From NCBI GenBank assembly GCA_017538005.1, contig JAFYJR010000077.1, positions 1 through 11,266 on the forward strand: DNA of 11,266 nt. Direction: 5' to 3'. Shown in pieces: positions 1 through 6,608 of this stretch. Under the pieces are notes generated by a model. That model saw nothing but the letters and a program-made list of their open reading frames with translations. It searched no databases and was not told the origin of the DNA. Made by a program: the position numbers and the translations under genes. Within the stretch, counting starts at the first letter, position 1, and each line of letters opens with the position of its first letter. This DNA comes from Clostridia bacterium (GTDB taxonomy: Bacteria; Bacillota; Clostridia; Oscillospirales; Acutalibacteraceae).

Positions 1-61
1 CGTTTATGACATCCGCAGGCACTTCTATGTTGAATATCTGCAGATTAACGGATCCTGCCAT
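1..61 (-). CDS. N-terminal fragment of an unidentified protein
   Basis: Only the first 20 codons are in the window (MAGSVNLQIFNIEVPADVIN), and the reading frame stays open to the left edge. The start is well supported. An ATG at 61-59 follows a GGGAGGG ribosome site that lies inside the last codons of the CinA-like gene, and only one base separates it from that gene's TAA. It is therefore almost certainly the next gene of the same operon. Nothing in 20 residues identifies a family. RecA often follows cinA in Bacillota, but this N-terminus does not look like RecA, so I assign no function. Confidence 0.6.
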   Translation of the reverse strand, partial: MAGSVNLQIFNIEVPADVIN

Positions 62-62
62 A

Positions 63-554
63 TTAACCCTCCCTTTCTTTTAGGTAGTCAACGGCAATTT
101 GCAATGCGGTTTTCGCGGCAATTGCCCGGTTATAATCTCGTTCATTTTCAGTACCGGTTTTAAGGCTTATGTACTGAGTTGTTTCCCCGTCGGAGAGACC
201 TATGTGCATTTCTCCTTCGGGGTGGTCGCCGTCGGGGCCGGGCCCCGCGACGCCGGTTATGCCGACACCTATGTCGGCACCGGCAGTACGCCTGGCCCCC
301 TCGGCCATCTGCACCGCCGTCTCCGCGTTTATCGGACCTTTCTCTTCAAGAAGGTCCGCGTCCACGCCGAGCAGTTTTTTCTTCATCTCATTTGAGTAGG
401 TTACAAGACCACACTCAAAGATATCGGACGCTCCGGGAACATCAGTGATACTCTTCGCGACAAGACCGCCGGTGCAGGACTCCGCGACGGCTATGTGCAG
501 CGAGTTTGCTTTAAGCAGTTCCACAAGTTCTTTTGCAACACTGCTCTGTTCCAA
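63..554 (-). CDS. CinA C-terminal domain protein (nicotinamide-nucleotide amidohydrolase, PncC type)
   Basis: This is a stand-alone CinA C-terminal domain of about 163 residues, the usual length of PncC. The family hydrolyses nicotinamide mononucleotide to nicotinate mononucleotide and ammonia in cytoplasmic NAD recycling. The signature AESCTGG near residue 30, with the active-site Ser, is present, followed by TYSNE and the TGVAGPGP loop. That loop continues as DGDHPEGE, where the family usually has a GGT-x-E-x-PVG run, a mild variation. The N-terminal CinA domain is absent. I place the start at the TTG at 554-552, because GAGGTG (566-561) sits six bases upstream. The GTG at 563 is in frame but overlaps that ribosome site and has none of its own. 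The gene begins a few bases after the thiI stop and closes a sulfur/tRNA cluster. The family is secure; the exact enzyme activity is known only from homologues. Confidence 0.9.
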   Translation of the reverse strand: MEQSSVAKELVELLKANSLHIAVAESCTGGLVAKSITDVPGASDIFECGLVTYSNEMKKKLLGVDADLLEEKGPINAETAVQMAEGARRTAGADIGVGITGVAGPGPDGDHPEGEMHIGLSDGETTQYISLKTGTENERDYNRAIAAKTALQIAVDYLKEREG

Positions 555-560
555 GTTTAT

Positions 561-566
561 CACCTC
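561..566 (-). promoter_or_regulatory. Ribosome binding site deciding the TTG start of the CinA-like gene
   Basis: On the minus strand the sequence reads GAGGTG, directly after the thiI TAA (569-567), with six bases before a TTG at 554-552. The alternative in-frame GTG at 563 lies inside this site, so the TTG is the better start. Confidence 0.5.
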
Positions 567-1751
567 TTATGCTTCGAGTGAGTGGTCAATTATCGTAAGT
601 TTTACGCCCTCAATTGCCCTGTTTATCAGGTCTTCAATATCGAGCGCCTTCTCGGCCGCCTCTACCTCTTCAGGCGAGGGCCTGAGTTTCGGATGCTTCG
701 GTGTGAACACCGTGCAGCAGTCCTCGTACGGCTGAATTGAAATATCGAAAGTGTCTATCTTTCTCGAAATCTCAACGATTTCGTTTTTGTCCATTCCGAT
801 CAGCGGTCGAAATACGGGTATGGTCGCAACCGCGTCGGTACAGCCGAGCGCCCAGAGCGTCTGGCTTGCGACCTGCGCGAGGCTCTCGCCTGTTATCAAG
901 GCGCCGCAGCCCTGCTTTTTCGCCAGGCCGACCGCTATGCGCATCATCATTCTGCGCATGATTATCGTGAAATATTCCTCGGGACAGTCGTCCTTTATCC
1001 GCTCCTGAATCTCAGTAAAAGGCACGACAAGAAGATTTATCGTTCCGCTGTATCTTGAGACCTTACCGAGAAGCTCGTGAACTTTCTGTTCGGCTCTCTG
1101 ACTTGTATACGGCGGGGACGCGAAATGAATCGCGTCAATCACAAGTCCGCGCTTTGCCATGGTCCAGGCAGCGACGGGACTGTCGATGCCTCCGGAAATC
1201 ATGACGGCGGCGCGACCCGAGGTGCCGGTGGGCATTCCGCCCGCTCCCTTTATCTGATTTCCGTGTATGAACGCGTATTGGTCGCGAACTTCCACATTTA
1301 CAATCAGGTCGGGGTTATGTACATCGACCTTGAGATACGGATAGTTTGAGAGTATCTCTCCGCCGAGTTCATTGCATATCTGCGGTGAGTTCAGCGGGAA
1401 AGATTTGTCTGAGCGTTTGGCTTCTACCTTGAAAGTTTTCACATCGCGGAATGACGGTTTCAGGTACTCCACTGCCGTGCTCTTTATCACTTCCATATCC
1501 TTCTCGCAGGCGGCGGCACGGGAGAAACCGGCGATTCCGAAAACCCTCTTTAAAGCCTCGGCCGCCGCGTCCATGTCGGCGTCGTCATTTATCGGGTCAA
1601 TCATTATCGTCGACTGCGACTTCTTTATGTCCGCTTTGAGATACGGCGACAGACGGCGCTTTATGTTCTTTACGAGCACGTCTTCAAATGTGCCCCTGTT
1701 TAAGCCCTTGAGCGCTATTTCGCCGTTTTTTATGAGAATGATTTCTTTCAT
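567..1751 (-). CDS. thiI: tRNA 4-thiouridine sulfurtransferase ThiI (rhodanese-less form)
   Basis: ThiI adenylates U8 of tRNA and transfers sulfur to make 4-thiouridine; in some bacteria it also feeds thiamine thiazole synthesis. This 394-residue protein has the N-terminal ferredoxin-like and THUMP region (about 1-165) and a PP-loop ATP-binding motif SGGIDSP at 186-192. A conserved DCCTVFTPKHP segment (344-354) carries the Cys equivalent to the internal catalytic Cys of E. coli ThiI. There is no C-terminal rhodanese domain. That is the usual form in Bacillota, where a dedicated NifS-like desulfurase delivers the sulfur, and exactly such a gene lies immediately upstream. Its ATG shares one base with the desulfurase stop (TGATG), so translation is probably coupled. 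The ribosome site is only a weak AGGAAG. The assignment is firm; a role in thiamine synthesis cannot be judged here. Confidence 0.96.
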   Translation of the reverse strand: MKEIILIKNGEIALKGLNRGTFEDVLVKNIKRRLSPYLKADIKKSQSTIMIDPINDDADMDAAAEALKRVFGIAGFSRAAACEKDMEVIKSTAVEYLKPSFRDVKTFKVEAKRSDKSFPLNSPQICNELGGEILSNYPYLKVDVHNPDLIVNVEVRDQYAFIHGNQIKGAGGMPTGTSGRAAVMISGGIDSPVAAWTMAKRGLVIDAIHFASPPYTSQRAEQKVHELLGKVSRYSGTINLLVVPFTEIQERIKDDCPEEYFTIIMRRMMMRIAVGLAKKQGCGALITGESLAQVASQTLWALGCTDAVATIPVFRPLIGMDKNEIVEISRKIDTFDISIQPYEDCCTVFTPKHPKLRPSPEEVEAAEKALDIEDLINRAIEGVKLTIIDHSLEA

Positions 1752-2881
1752 CAGTTTGTCTTCCTGAGCATCTTATTGGCCTTTATAAAGCATTCGGCAA
1801 GGTATTCCGTCTCCTCTTTCGTGTTGAAACGCGAGAAACTGACGCGTATCGCCGAATCAATTGTTTTATTGTCAAGACCCATGGCGGTCAGAACATAGCT
1901 TCTGTGGCCCTTTGAACATGCTGAACCCGTGGAAACATACACGCCGCTCTCCGACAGGAAGTTTCGCAGAACTTCCGACGGTATGCCGAGCAACGAGATA
2001 TTCAGAATATACGGAAAGCCCTCGGGTGAATTCACAACGAGATTTTCCTGGTCGGCCAGGCAATTCAGAAGGCATGATTTCAGAGCGTCAACACGGGCGC
2101 CGTTTTCGGCGATGTCACCGAGGTCGGATACCGCGGCGGCAAGGCCCATGATGCCGGGCATGCCGTGCGTGCCCGAGCGAAGACCGTTTTCCTGGCCGCC
2201 GCCCAGAACATACGGCACGAGCCGTGTGCCCTTTTTCACATACAGGGCGCCCGCTCCTTTGGGACCGTGAATCTTATGGGAACTTACGGTTATCAGATCA
2301 GCCCTGATCTCTGATGCCTTAAACGGCAGCTTGCCGAAGGCCTGCACCGCGTCCGTATGGAGCAGCGCGGGCGCTCCCGCCCGCTTTATCGCGTCCGCGG
2401 CATCCCTGACCGGCTGAACACTGCCGACTTCATTATTTACTAGCATGAGACTGACCAGTATGGTCCTGTCGTTTATGCTCTCAAAAAGACTCTCCTTTGA
2501 CACACGGCAGTCTTTGTCAACGGGAAGATATATTACTTCAAAACCTTCCTCTTCAAGTCTCTTCATACACTCAAGTACGGAAGGGTGTTCGACGCAGGAG
2601 GTGACAATCCTGTTTCCTCTGCGGCGCAGGGCGTTCACCGTACCCATGACGGCGATGTTGTTGCTCTCCGTGCCCCCGGAAGTGAAGTACACTTCCTCAG
2701 GCATACAGCCGAGAGCCTTCGCCACGGTTGCGCGCGACTCCTCAAGTTTCGCGCTCGCAGCGTCACCGACTCTGTGCAGCGAAGAGGGATTTCCGTAATT
2801 CTCCGTCAGAGCGCATACCACAGCGTCAACGACAGCCTGTGTCGGCTTCGTTGTCGCGCTGTTGTCAAAGTAGCACTCCAC
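1751..2881 (-). CDS. Cysteine desulfurase, NifS/IscS family, probable ThiI sulfur donor
   Basis: This is a PLP-dependent enzyme that removes sulfur from L-cysteine and carries it as a persulfide. The 376-residue protein shows every expected motif. There is an N-terminal YFDNSATT, TSGGTESNN (67-75), VEHPSV around 97-102, and the PLP-binding Lys203 in SSHKIHGPKG. These are followed by LRSGTHG (234-240) and the persulfide Cys322 in the STGSACSKG loop. The loop is of the longer, exposed IscS/NifS (class I) type. The start is a GTG at 2881 with AAGGAGG seven bases upstream, and that ribosome site overlaps the TAA of the RnfA-like gene 12 bases before it. The overlap with thiI points to a dedicated partner of ThiI, like the NifZ-ThiI pairing in Bacillus subtilis, rather than a general Fe-S cluster supplier. 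No iscU or sufU is nearby. The family is certain; the partner assignment is inferred from position. Confidence 0.94.
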   Translation of the reverse strand: MECYFDNSATTKPTQAVVDAVVCALTENYGNPSSLHRVGDAASAKLEESRATVAKALGCMPEEVYFTSGGTESNNIAVMGTVNALRRRGNRIVTSCVEHPSVLECMKRLEEEGFEVIYLPVDKDCRVSKESLFESINDRTILVSLMLVNNEVGSVQPVRDAADAIKRAGAPALLHTDAVQAFGKLPFKASEIRADLITVSSHKIHGPKGAGALYVKKGTRLVPYVLGGGQENGLRSGTHGMPGIMGLAAAVSDLGDIAENGARVDALKSCLLNCLADQENLVVNSPEGFPYILNISLLGIPSEVLRNFLSESGVYVSTGSACSKGHRSYVLTAMGLDNKTIDSAIRVSFSRFNTKEETEYLAECFIKANKMLRKTN

Positions 2882-2893
2882 AAGAGTTCCTCC

Positions 2894-3508
2894 TTAGAAG
2901 AAGAGTGATTTGCCCATTATGCCCGTAAAGGCAAGGCACAGGATGGCAATGTACATGAAGAGGGCGGGCGTGCCGCGGAAACTGAGCGGTGTCTCGGAAT
3001 TTACTTCGAGGCGTCGCATACCGAGGTGGATGAGAGCCACCGCTATGAGGAATGCCACGCCCGCGCCGAGACCCTGCGCTATGGCCTCGTGCACACCGTA
3101 TGTCGCCTTTTCCGTGATAAACGGAACGGCGAGGACTATGGTGTTGAACGAGGCGACCGCGGTCTGCCTGAAGAATTTGTCAACTTCTATCTCTGACCAG
3201 TCTGAAGATTTCAGAAGGGTCCTGATAATCGCCACAGATACAAAATAGACAATCGTCAGGACGACGGTGTATACCGCGAGCGACATAATCGTCGAACTGT
3301 TTTTAAAAGCGGGTATGAAAAGTACCACGCGGCAGATAAGGCTGGTAAGAGTTGAAAAATACGCGATCATTATCGAAAACAGCAGAATCTGCTTCGGTCT
3401 CGCGGCCGAGCGTATTGCCTCACTCGCGCCGTAACCGCCGGTGAATACAAGGTTCTGGGTGAAGCAGACGTAAATGAACGCCGCAAAGAAAGCCGCTATG
3501 AATTTCAT
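2894..3508 (-). CDS. RnfA/NqrE-like integral membrane protein lacking the cluster cysteines
   Basis: This 204-residue protein has about six hydrophobic helices and the overall plan of RnfA/RsxA/NqrE. The C-terminal segment SFRGTPALFMYIAILCLAFTG matches the RnfA ending (FRG, small/hydrophobic run, LAF-GF-G). The family forms the membrane core of Rnf with RnfE, and each subunit supplies two Cys to a shared [2Fe-2S] cluster. Both Cys appear lost here. The GLCPFMG loop is replaced by FTGGYGASE around residues 22-30, with Ser29 or a neighbour in the Cys position. The TTNC motif reads FNT at 121-123, with Thr123. The remaining Cys (15, 59, 191) lie elsewhere. The ATG at 3508 overlaps the previous stop by four bases (ATGA), with AAGGAGGG upstream. 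It is a real gene in an RnfD-E-A string, but electron transfer like canonical RnfA should not be assumed. Confidence 0.8.
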   Translation of the reverse strand: MKFIAAFFAAFIYVCFTQNLVFTGGYGASEAIRSAARPKQILLFSIMIAYFSTLTSLICRVVLFIPAFKNSSTIMSLAVYTVVLTIVYFVSVAIIRTLLKSSDWSEIEVDKFFRQTAVASFNTIVLAVPFITEKATYGVHEAIAQGLGAGVAFLIAVALIHLGMRRLEVNSETPLSFRGTPALFMYIAILCLAFTGIMGKSLFF

Positions 3509-4575
3509 TCGTCCTCACCCTCCTTTTCGACGGGTTCGATATACTCTTCCCGCTCAAGTTTCACCTGTTTTTCCTGTCCCTGTCTGTTGAGAATCCGGCG
3601 CTGCGGTTTTTCCCGCTTCGAAGCCGCGACCGCCGCCGCGAATCGCTCGGCATCGCCGCTCTTCTTAACCTCGGCACCGAGGTCAAGCGTTACAAACTCA
3701 AAACGGGACGTGTTCTGTGAGACTTTCGGCATCTCATCGGAAGGAGCAAGTTCCGCCTGAACGGTGGACTCGACCTGGGGAAGGCTTCCGGAACGAAGTT
3801 CCTCGGCCTCTTCCAGTGTCATAACCTCGAAGGTCTGCTTCTTCTCAGGCTCTGCTTTTCTCTTTTTCTTTTTGCGTCTGGGAGCAGTGTTTACGGCGCC
3901 GCGCTTCGCACCTTTAAGCTGAAGCTTCGCCTTATTGCTGCCCTTTATGTTTGTTCTGGAGTTTGCTATGAGTTCATCGGCAAACTCAGGATCAAGATTT
4001 CTGAAATATACGCGGAGCGCGGCAGCAAGGTAAGCGATTACTATAAAGCCGCCGAGAGGCATGAGGAATGCCTCGGCAGGTTTGATAAAGCCCAGTTTGT
4101 GTCCCCAGACACTGCCCGCGCCCAGAAGTTCACGGATAAATCCGACCGCGACAAGCACGGCGGAGTAACCGAGACCCGCGCAGATTGATGTCAGAAGAGA
4201 TTTTCCGATATTGCTTTCAACCGCCTCTCGCTCACAGTTTCTGACTATGAGCGGGTTTACCGCGAGAAGCGGGAAGTAGATGCCCAGAGCGAGCATCATA
4301 TCGGGTGAAAACTTATCAACCAGGATCATGCTCGGTACGACAACGAGCATTCCGATAATCGTATAAAGACCGAGACGCACCCACTGTTTAATACGCTTTA
4401 AGAACAGCGATGTAATAAGCTGAGCGACAATGAGTGTGACTATAGTTATGAGCGACATGATGAGAGCCGCTTTTAAGGATGTGCAGATCGCCACTACCGG
4501 ACACAGGCCTATCGTTCCGACGAGTACCGGGTTCTTTGCGAGCACTTCCCTGAAGAGATAACTCTGATTATTCAT
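3505..4575 (-). CDS. RnfE/NqrD-like membrane protein with a long charged C-terminal tail
   Basis: Residues 1-205 are a clear RnfE/NqrD membrane domain. NPVLVGTIGLCPVVAICTS (15-33) aligns with the NP-LV-LGLCP-LAVT of RnfE, IRELLGAGSVWG (147-158) is conserved, and MPLGGFIVIAYL (172-183) forms the last helix. Cys25 is kept. The second cluster Cys is replaced, because the usual TNC reads VNP with Pro108; a Cys at 114 is six residues further on. Residues 206-356 are an extra hydrophilic tail with a basic run RRKKKKRK (233-240) followed by acidic and mixed stretches. Within it a motif occurs twice, FEVMTLEEAEE (249-259) and FEFVTLDLGAE (292-302). Canonical RnfE is about 200-230 residues, so the tail is extra. 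I use the ATG at 4575, preceded by AAGGAGGT at 4590-4583 and overlapping the previous stop by eight bases. A start at 4629 lacks this support. Confidence 0.84.
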   Translation of the reverse strand: MNNQSYLFREVLAKNPVLVGTIGLCPVVAICTSLKAALIMSLITIVTLIVAQLITSLFLKRIKQWVRLGLYTIIGMLVVVPSMILVDKFSPDMMLALGIYFPLLAVNPLIVRNCEREAVESNIGKSLLTSICAGLGYSAVLVAVGFIRELLGAGSVWGHKLGFIKPAEAFLMPLGGFIVIAYLAAALRVYFRNLDPEFADELIANSRTNIKGSNKAKLQLKGAKRGAVNTAPRRKKKKRKAEPEKKQTFEVMTLEEAEELRSGSLPQVESTVQAELAPSDEMPKVSQNTSRFEFVTLDLGAEVKKSGDAERFAAAVAASKREKPQRRILNRQGQEKQVKLEREEYIEPVEKEGEDE

Positions 4576-5815
4576 TCGCGTTACCTCCTTCTTCCTGGCC
4601 GTCAACAATGGCCGCGAGGAGAGCTTCAACTTCAGCAGTTATCGCCGGGTCCTCCGCCTCTATCACAGGCTCTGCCTCAAGAGTAATCCCGGGTTCGGGC
4701 TCGGGTTCAGGTTCCGGCTGCGGCTCGGGTTCCGGCTGTATCGCAGGCTCTGCGACGGGCTCAGGCTGAGGCTCAGGTTCGGCAACTGCTTCCGGCTCGG
4801 GCTCCGCGACAGGTTCCGGAGCGGGCTCCTCGCCCTCGGCGAGAGCGGGCTTCGGTCCGTGTACGGGAACGGGGCCATTTCTGAAGATACCCCTTATGGC
4901 ATCCGCCAAAGGATCAAACATATCTGAGAGGGCGTTCATTATCAGAACAACGAAAATTACACTCTCCTCGTATGTTCCTACACGCCGTAAAATCATTGTG
5001 AATATACCCGCGATTACACCGTAAAGGATACGGCCGCGGTTCGTCTTCGGGCTCGTCGCCGGGTCCGAAAGGAAAAATACGCCGCTGAAGAAAAGGAGAC
5101 CGGCGCCGAGTTCCATTACCACGGAATAACCGCGGCCCGTCATAATGCGCGGGAAGAGGAACGCTATCGCGGCGCAGGTCAAAACATAGCTGAAAGTCGT
5201 AACGGCTCCGCTCTGTTTGCGTATTACAAGATAAAGGAAGGTGCCTATCATGAGGATAAGGCAAGAGGCGCCCATGGGTCCCGGGATTCTTCCTACGAAG
5301 ATATCCAGAACATTAAGCATATTTGTGCCGATGGATCTCGACTGTGAGAGCATCTGGGCAAGAGAGGTTCCCGGTTCAAACGCCGGCGAGGTGGCAGCGG
5401 TTGTGAGTTTGCCTATCGCCAGGTTCGGATATGCGAAAACAAGCGACGGATAACTGAGTGTCACAAAACCTATGCCGACGGCAGCAGGTACAAAGGGCTG
5501 CGTCGTGGTGTCGCCGAACGGAAGCTTAGCCACCGCTATGGCAAATACAGCGCCGAGCGGCGCAAGCCAGAACGGGGCTGCCGACGGCAGCGCAAGCGCG
5601 ACCGCAAAGCCTGTAAAAATCGCCGACAGATCCGCGAGTCTCGTCGGATTTCGTTTCATGAAAACCATGTATCCGATTACCTCGGTCAGAACCGCCGCAA
5701 ATACGGACAGGAGGATACTGATGAGGGCGCGTATTCCGTAGGTGTAAACAGCCACAACGGAAATCGCCGTCATCATTATGATCATGTCCATCATAAACGA
5801 GCGAACTTTGTTCAT
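4568..5815 (-). CDS. RnfD/NqrB-like membrane protein with a Pro-Glu C-terminal tail
   Basis: The 415-residue protein has an RnfD-type membrane domain at about 1-312. PFVPAAVGIGFVTLSYP (107-123) matches the FNPA-IG segment. The late signature LSDPATSPKTNRGRILYG (249-266), R-GTYEES (278-285) and LIMNALSDMFD (291-301) are typical of RnfD/NqrB. RnfD normally carries FMN on a Thr in a D-x-x-S/T-G-A-T motif. Here the best match is KLTTAAT (136-142), which keeps the AT but has Lys for Asp and Ala for Gly, so flavinylation is uncertain. Residues 331-376 are a low-complexity Pro-Glu repeat, then an acidic end, making a tail of about 100 residues not found in typical RnfD. The ATG at 5815 overlaps the rpe stop (ATGA) and has AAGGAG upstream. 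It is the first gene of the D-E-A trio; no G, C or B subunit lies beside it. Confidence 0.84.
   Translation of the reverse strand: MNKVRSFMMDMIIMMTAISVVAVYTYGIRALISILLSVFAAVLTEVIGYMVFMKRNPTRLADLSAIFTGFAVALALPSAAPFWLAPLGAVFAIAVAKLPFGDTTTQPFVPAAVGIGFVTLSYPSLVFAYPNLAIGKLTTAATSPAFEPGTSLAQMLSQSRSIGTNMLNVLDIFVGRIPGPMGASCLILMIGTFLYLVIRKQSGAVTTFSYVLTCAAIAFLFPRIMTGRGYSVVMELGAGLLFFSGVFFLSDPATSPKTNRGRILYGVIAGIFTMILRRVGTYEESVIFVVLIMNALSDMFDPLADAIRGIFRNGPVPVHGPKPALAEGEEPAPEPVAEPEPEAVAEPEPQPEPVAEPAIQPEPEPQPEPEPEPEPGITLEAEPVIEAEDPAITAEVEALLAAIVDGQEEGGNANE
4583..4590 (-). promoter_or_regulatory. Ribosome binding site fixing the RnfE-like start
   Basis: The minus strand reads AAGGAGGT, an essentially perfect Shine-Dalgarno sequence, inside the last codons of the RnfD-like gene. 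It ends seven bases before the ATG at 4575-4573. It rules in the start MNNQSYLF and rules out the longer ORF beginning 18 codons earlier. Confidence 0.8.
4688..4825 (-). repeat. Low-complexity Pro-Glu codon repeat in the RnfD-like tail
   Basis: This run of GAG/GAA and CCG/CCT codons gives irregular EPEPxPEP units with occasional Val, Ala and Gln (residues 331-376). Units such as PEPVAEPE and PQPEPEP recur imperfectly. Such tracts expand and contract easily and usually form an extended rod. The reading frame stays open through it, so it looks like part of the protein and not an assembly artefact. Confidence 0.85.
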
Positions 5816-6471
5816 ACGGTTGCCTTCTCCTTAAGTTCCTTGATTATCTCCTCTGCGTCGGGAGCTTTGAAAACCGCGCTTCCCGAGACAAAAGCGTTCG
5901 CGCCGGCTTTTGCAGCGACAGAAACGGTATTTGTGTCAATACCTCCGTCAACTTCTATAATCATGTCGTGAAGACCGCGGCGCTCACACTCTTCACGGAT
6001 GGCTTTCACCTTGGGCATCATATCCGCCATGAATGACTGACCGCCGAATCCGGGCTCAACCGTCATGACAAGAACCATATCGACAAGGTCGAGATAAGGG
6101 TATATAACTTCCGCCGGTGTCATGGGCTTGACGGATATAGAGGGTCTGCAGCCCAGTTCACGGATTCTGTTTATTGTCTCAACAGGATCCGAGTCGGACT
6201 CGACATGGAAAGTGATATAGTCCGCTCCCGCGGCGGCAAAATCCTCCGCGTACTTGAGCGGATCGGAAATCATGAGGTGGACATCCGCCACGCTGTTCAT
6301 GACTTTTTTAAGGCTCTTTACCACCGGCGCGCCTATCGTTATGTTCGGCACAAAATGGCCGTCCATAACATCGATGTGCATCCAGTCCGCGCCGGCGTCT
6401 TCCATTCTTTTTACTTCCTCCCCCATCTTCGCGAAATCGCACGACAGGAGCGAAGGGGCTATTATAACCAT
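5812..6471 (-). CDS. rpe: Ribulose-phosphate 3-epimerase
   Basis: Rpe interconverts D-ribulose 5-phosphate and D-xylulose 5-phosphate in the non-oxidative pentose phosphate pathway, as a metal-dependent TIM barrel in the cytoplasm. The 219-residue length is standard. The N-terminus IAPSLLSCDFA, the metal and catalytic residues His32 and Asp34 in HIDVMDGHFVPN, His65 in DVHLMI, the VEPGFGGQSF loop (138-147) and Asp175 in EVDGGI are all present. The ATG at 6471 has AAAGGAG a few bases upstream. It is the first gene of the left-hand string and overlaps the RnfD-like gene by four bases. In many Bacillota rpe sits with rsgA and a PASTA kinase gene; here it leads Rnf-like genes instead. The functional link is unclear and may only be shared transcription. 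Confidence 0.97.
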   Translation of the reverse strand: MVIIAPSLLSCDFAKMGEEVKRMEDAGADWMHIDVMDGHFVPNITIGAPVVKSLKKVMNSVADVHLMISDPLKYAEDFAAAGADYITFHVESDSDPVETINRIRELGCRPSISVKPMTPAEVIYPYLDLVDMVLVMTVEPGFGGQSFMADMMPKVKAIREECERRGLHDMIIEVDGGIDTNTVSVAAKAGANAFVSGSAVFKAPDAEEIIKELKEKATV

Positions 6472-6512
6472 AGTTACTCCTTTTATTAAATAATAAAAGA
6501 TATAATCGATTC

Positions 6513-6544
6513 AGTATAACACATATCGCGCGAAAATAAAACAA
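6513..6544 (-). promoter_or_regulatory. Candidate promoter for the rpe-led operon
   Basis: In the AT-rich gap upstream of rpe the minus strand has a good -10 box TATACT (6518-6513). A TTGTTT (6544-6539) is the best -35 match, but the spacing is 20 bases, longer than the ideal 17. This is the only gap in the left block large enough for a promoter. The -10 would place transcription start about 35 bases before the rpe ATG. Confidence 0.4.
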
Positions 6545-6575
6545 TTTCGGTAAAATTATTAATTGACGGCAATAA

Positions 6576-6602
6576 AAAAGCTCCCCTCTCCGGGGAGCTT
6601 TT
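6576..6602 (-). terminator. Rho-independent terminator of the AI-2E family gene
   Basis: A perfect 11-bp stem (AAAAGCTCCCC at 6576-6586 paired with GGGGAGCTTTT at 6592-6602) closes a five-base loop. On the minus strand the hairpin runs into TTTTTTATTG. It starts seven bases after the stop of the gene at 6609-7835 and insulates the rpe operon from it. Confidence 0.9.
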
Positions 6603-6608
6603 CGGGGT

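Noticed and set aside
4576..4629. An 18-codon longer start for the RnfE-like gene
   Set aside because: It would overlap the RnfD-like gene by 62 bases without a ribosome site at that point, while the ATG at 4575 has a near-perfect one.
4688..4825. Repetitive stretch considered as a CRISPR array or intergenic repeat
   Set aside because: The units are short, irregular and in frame, encoding Pro-Glu. There are no regular spacers.
6501..6568. TATAAT (6501-6506) and TTGACG (6563-6568) on the plus strand in the rpe upstream gap
   Set aside because: The order is wrong for a plus-strand promoter (the -10-like box precedes the -35-like box) and no plus-strand gene follows.
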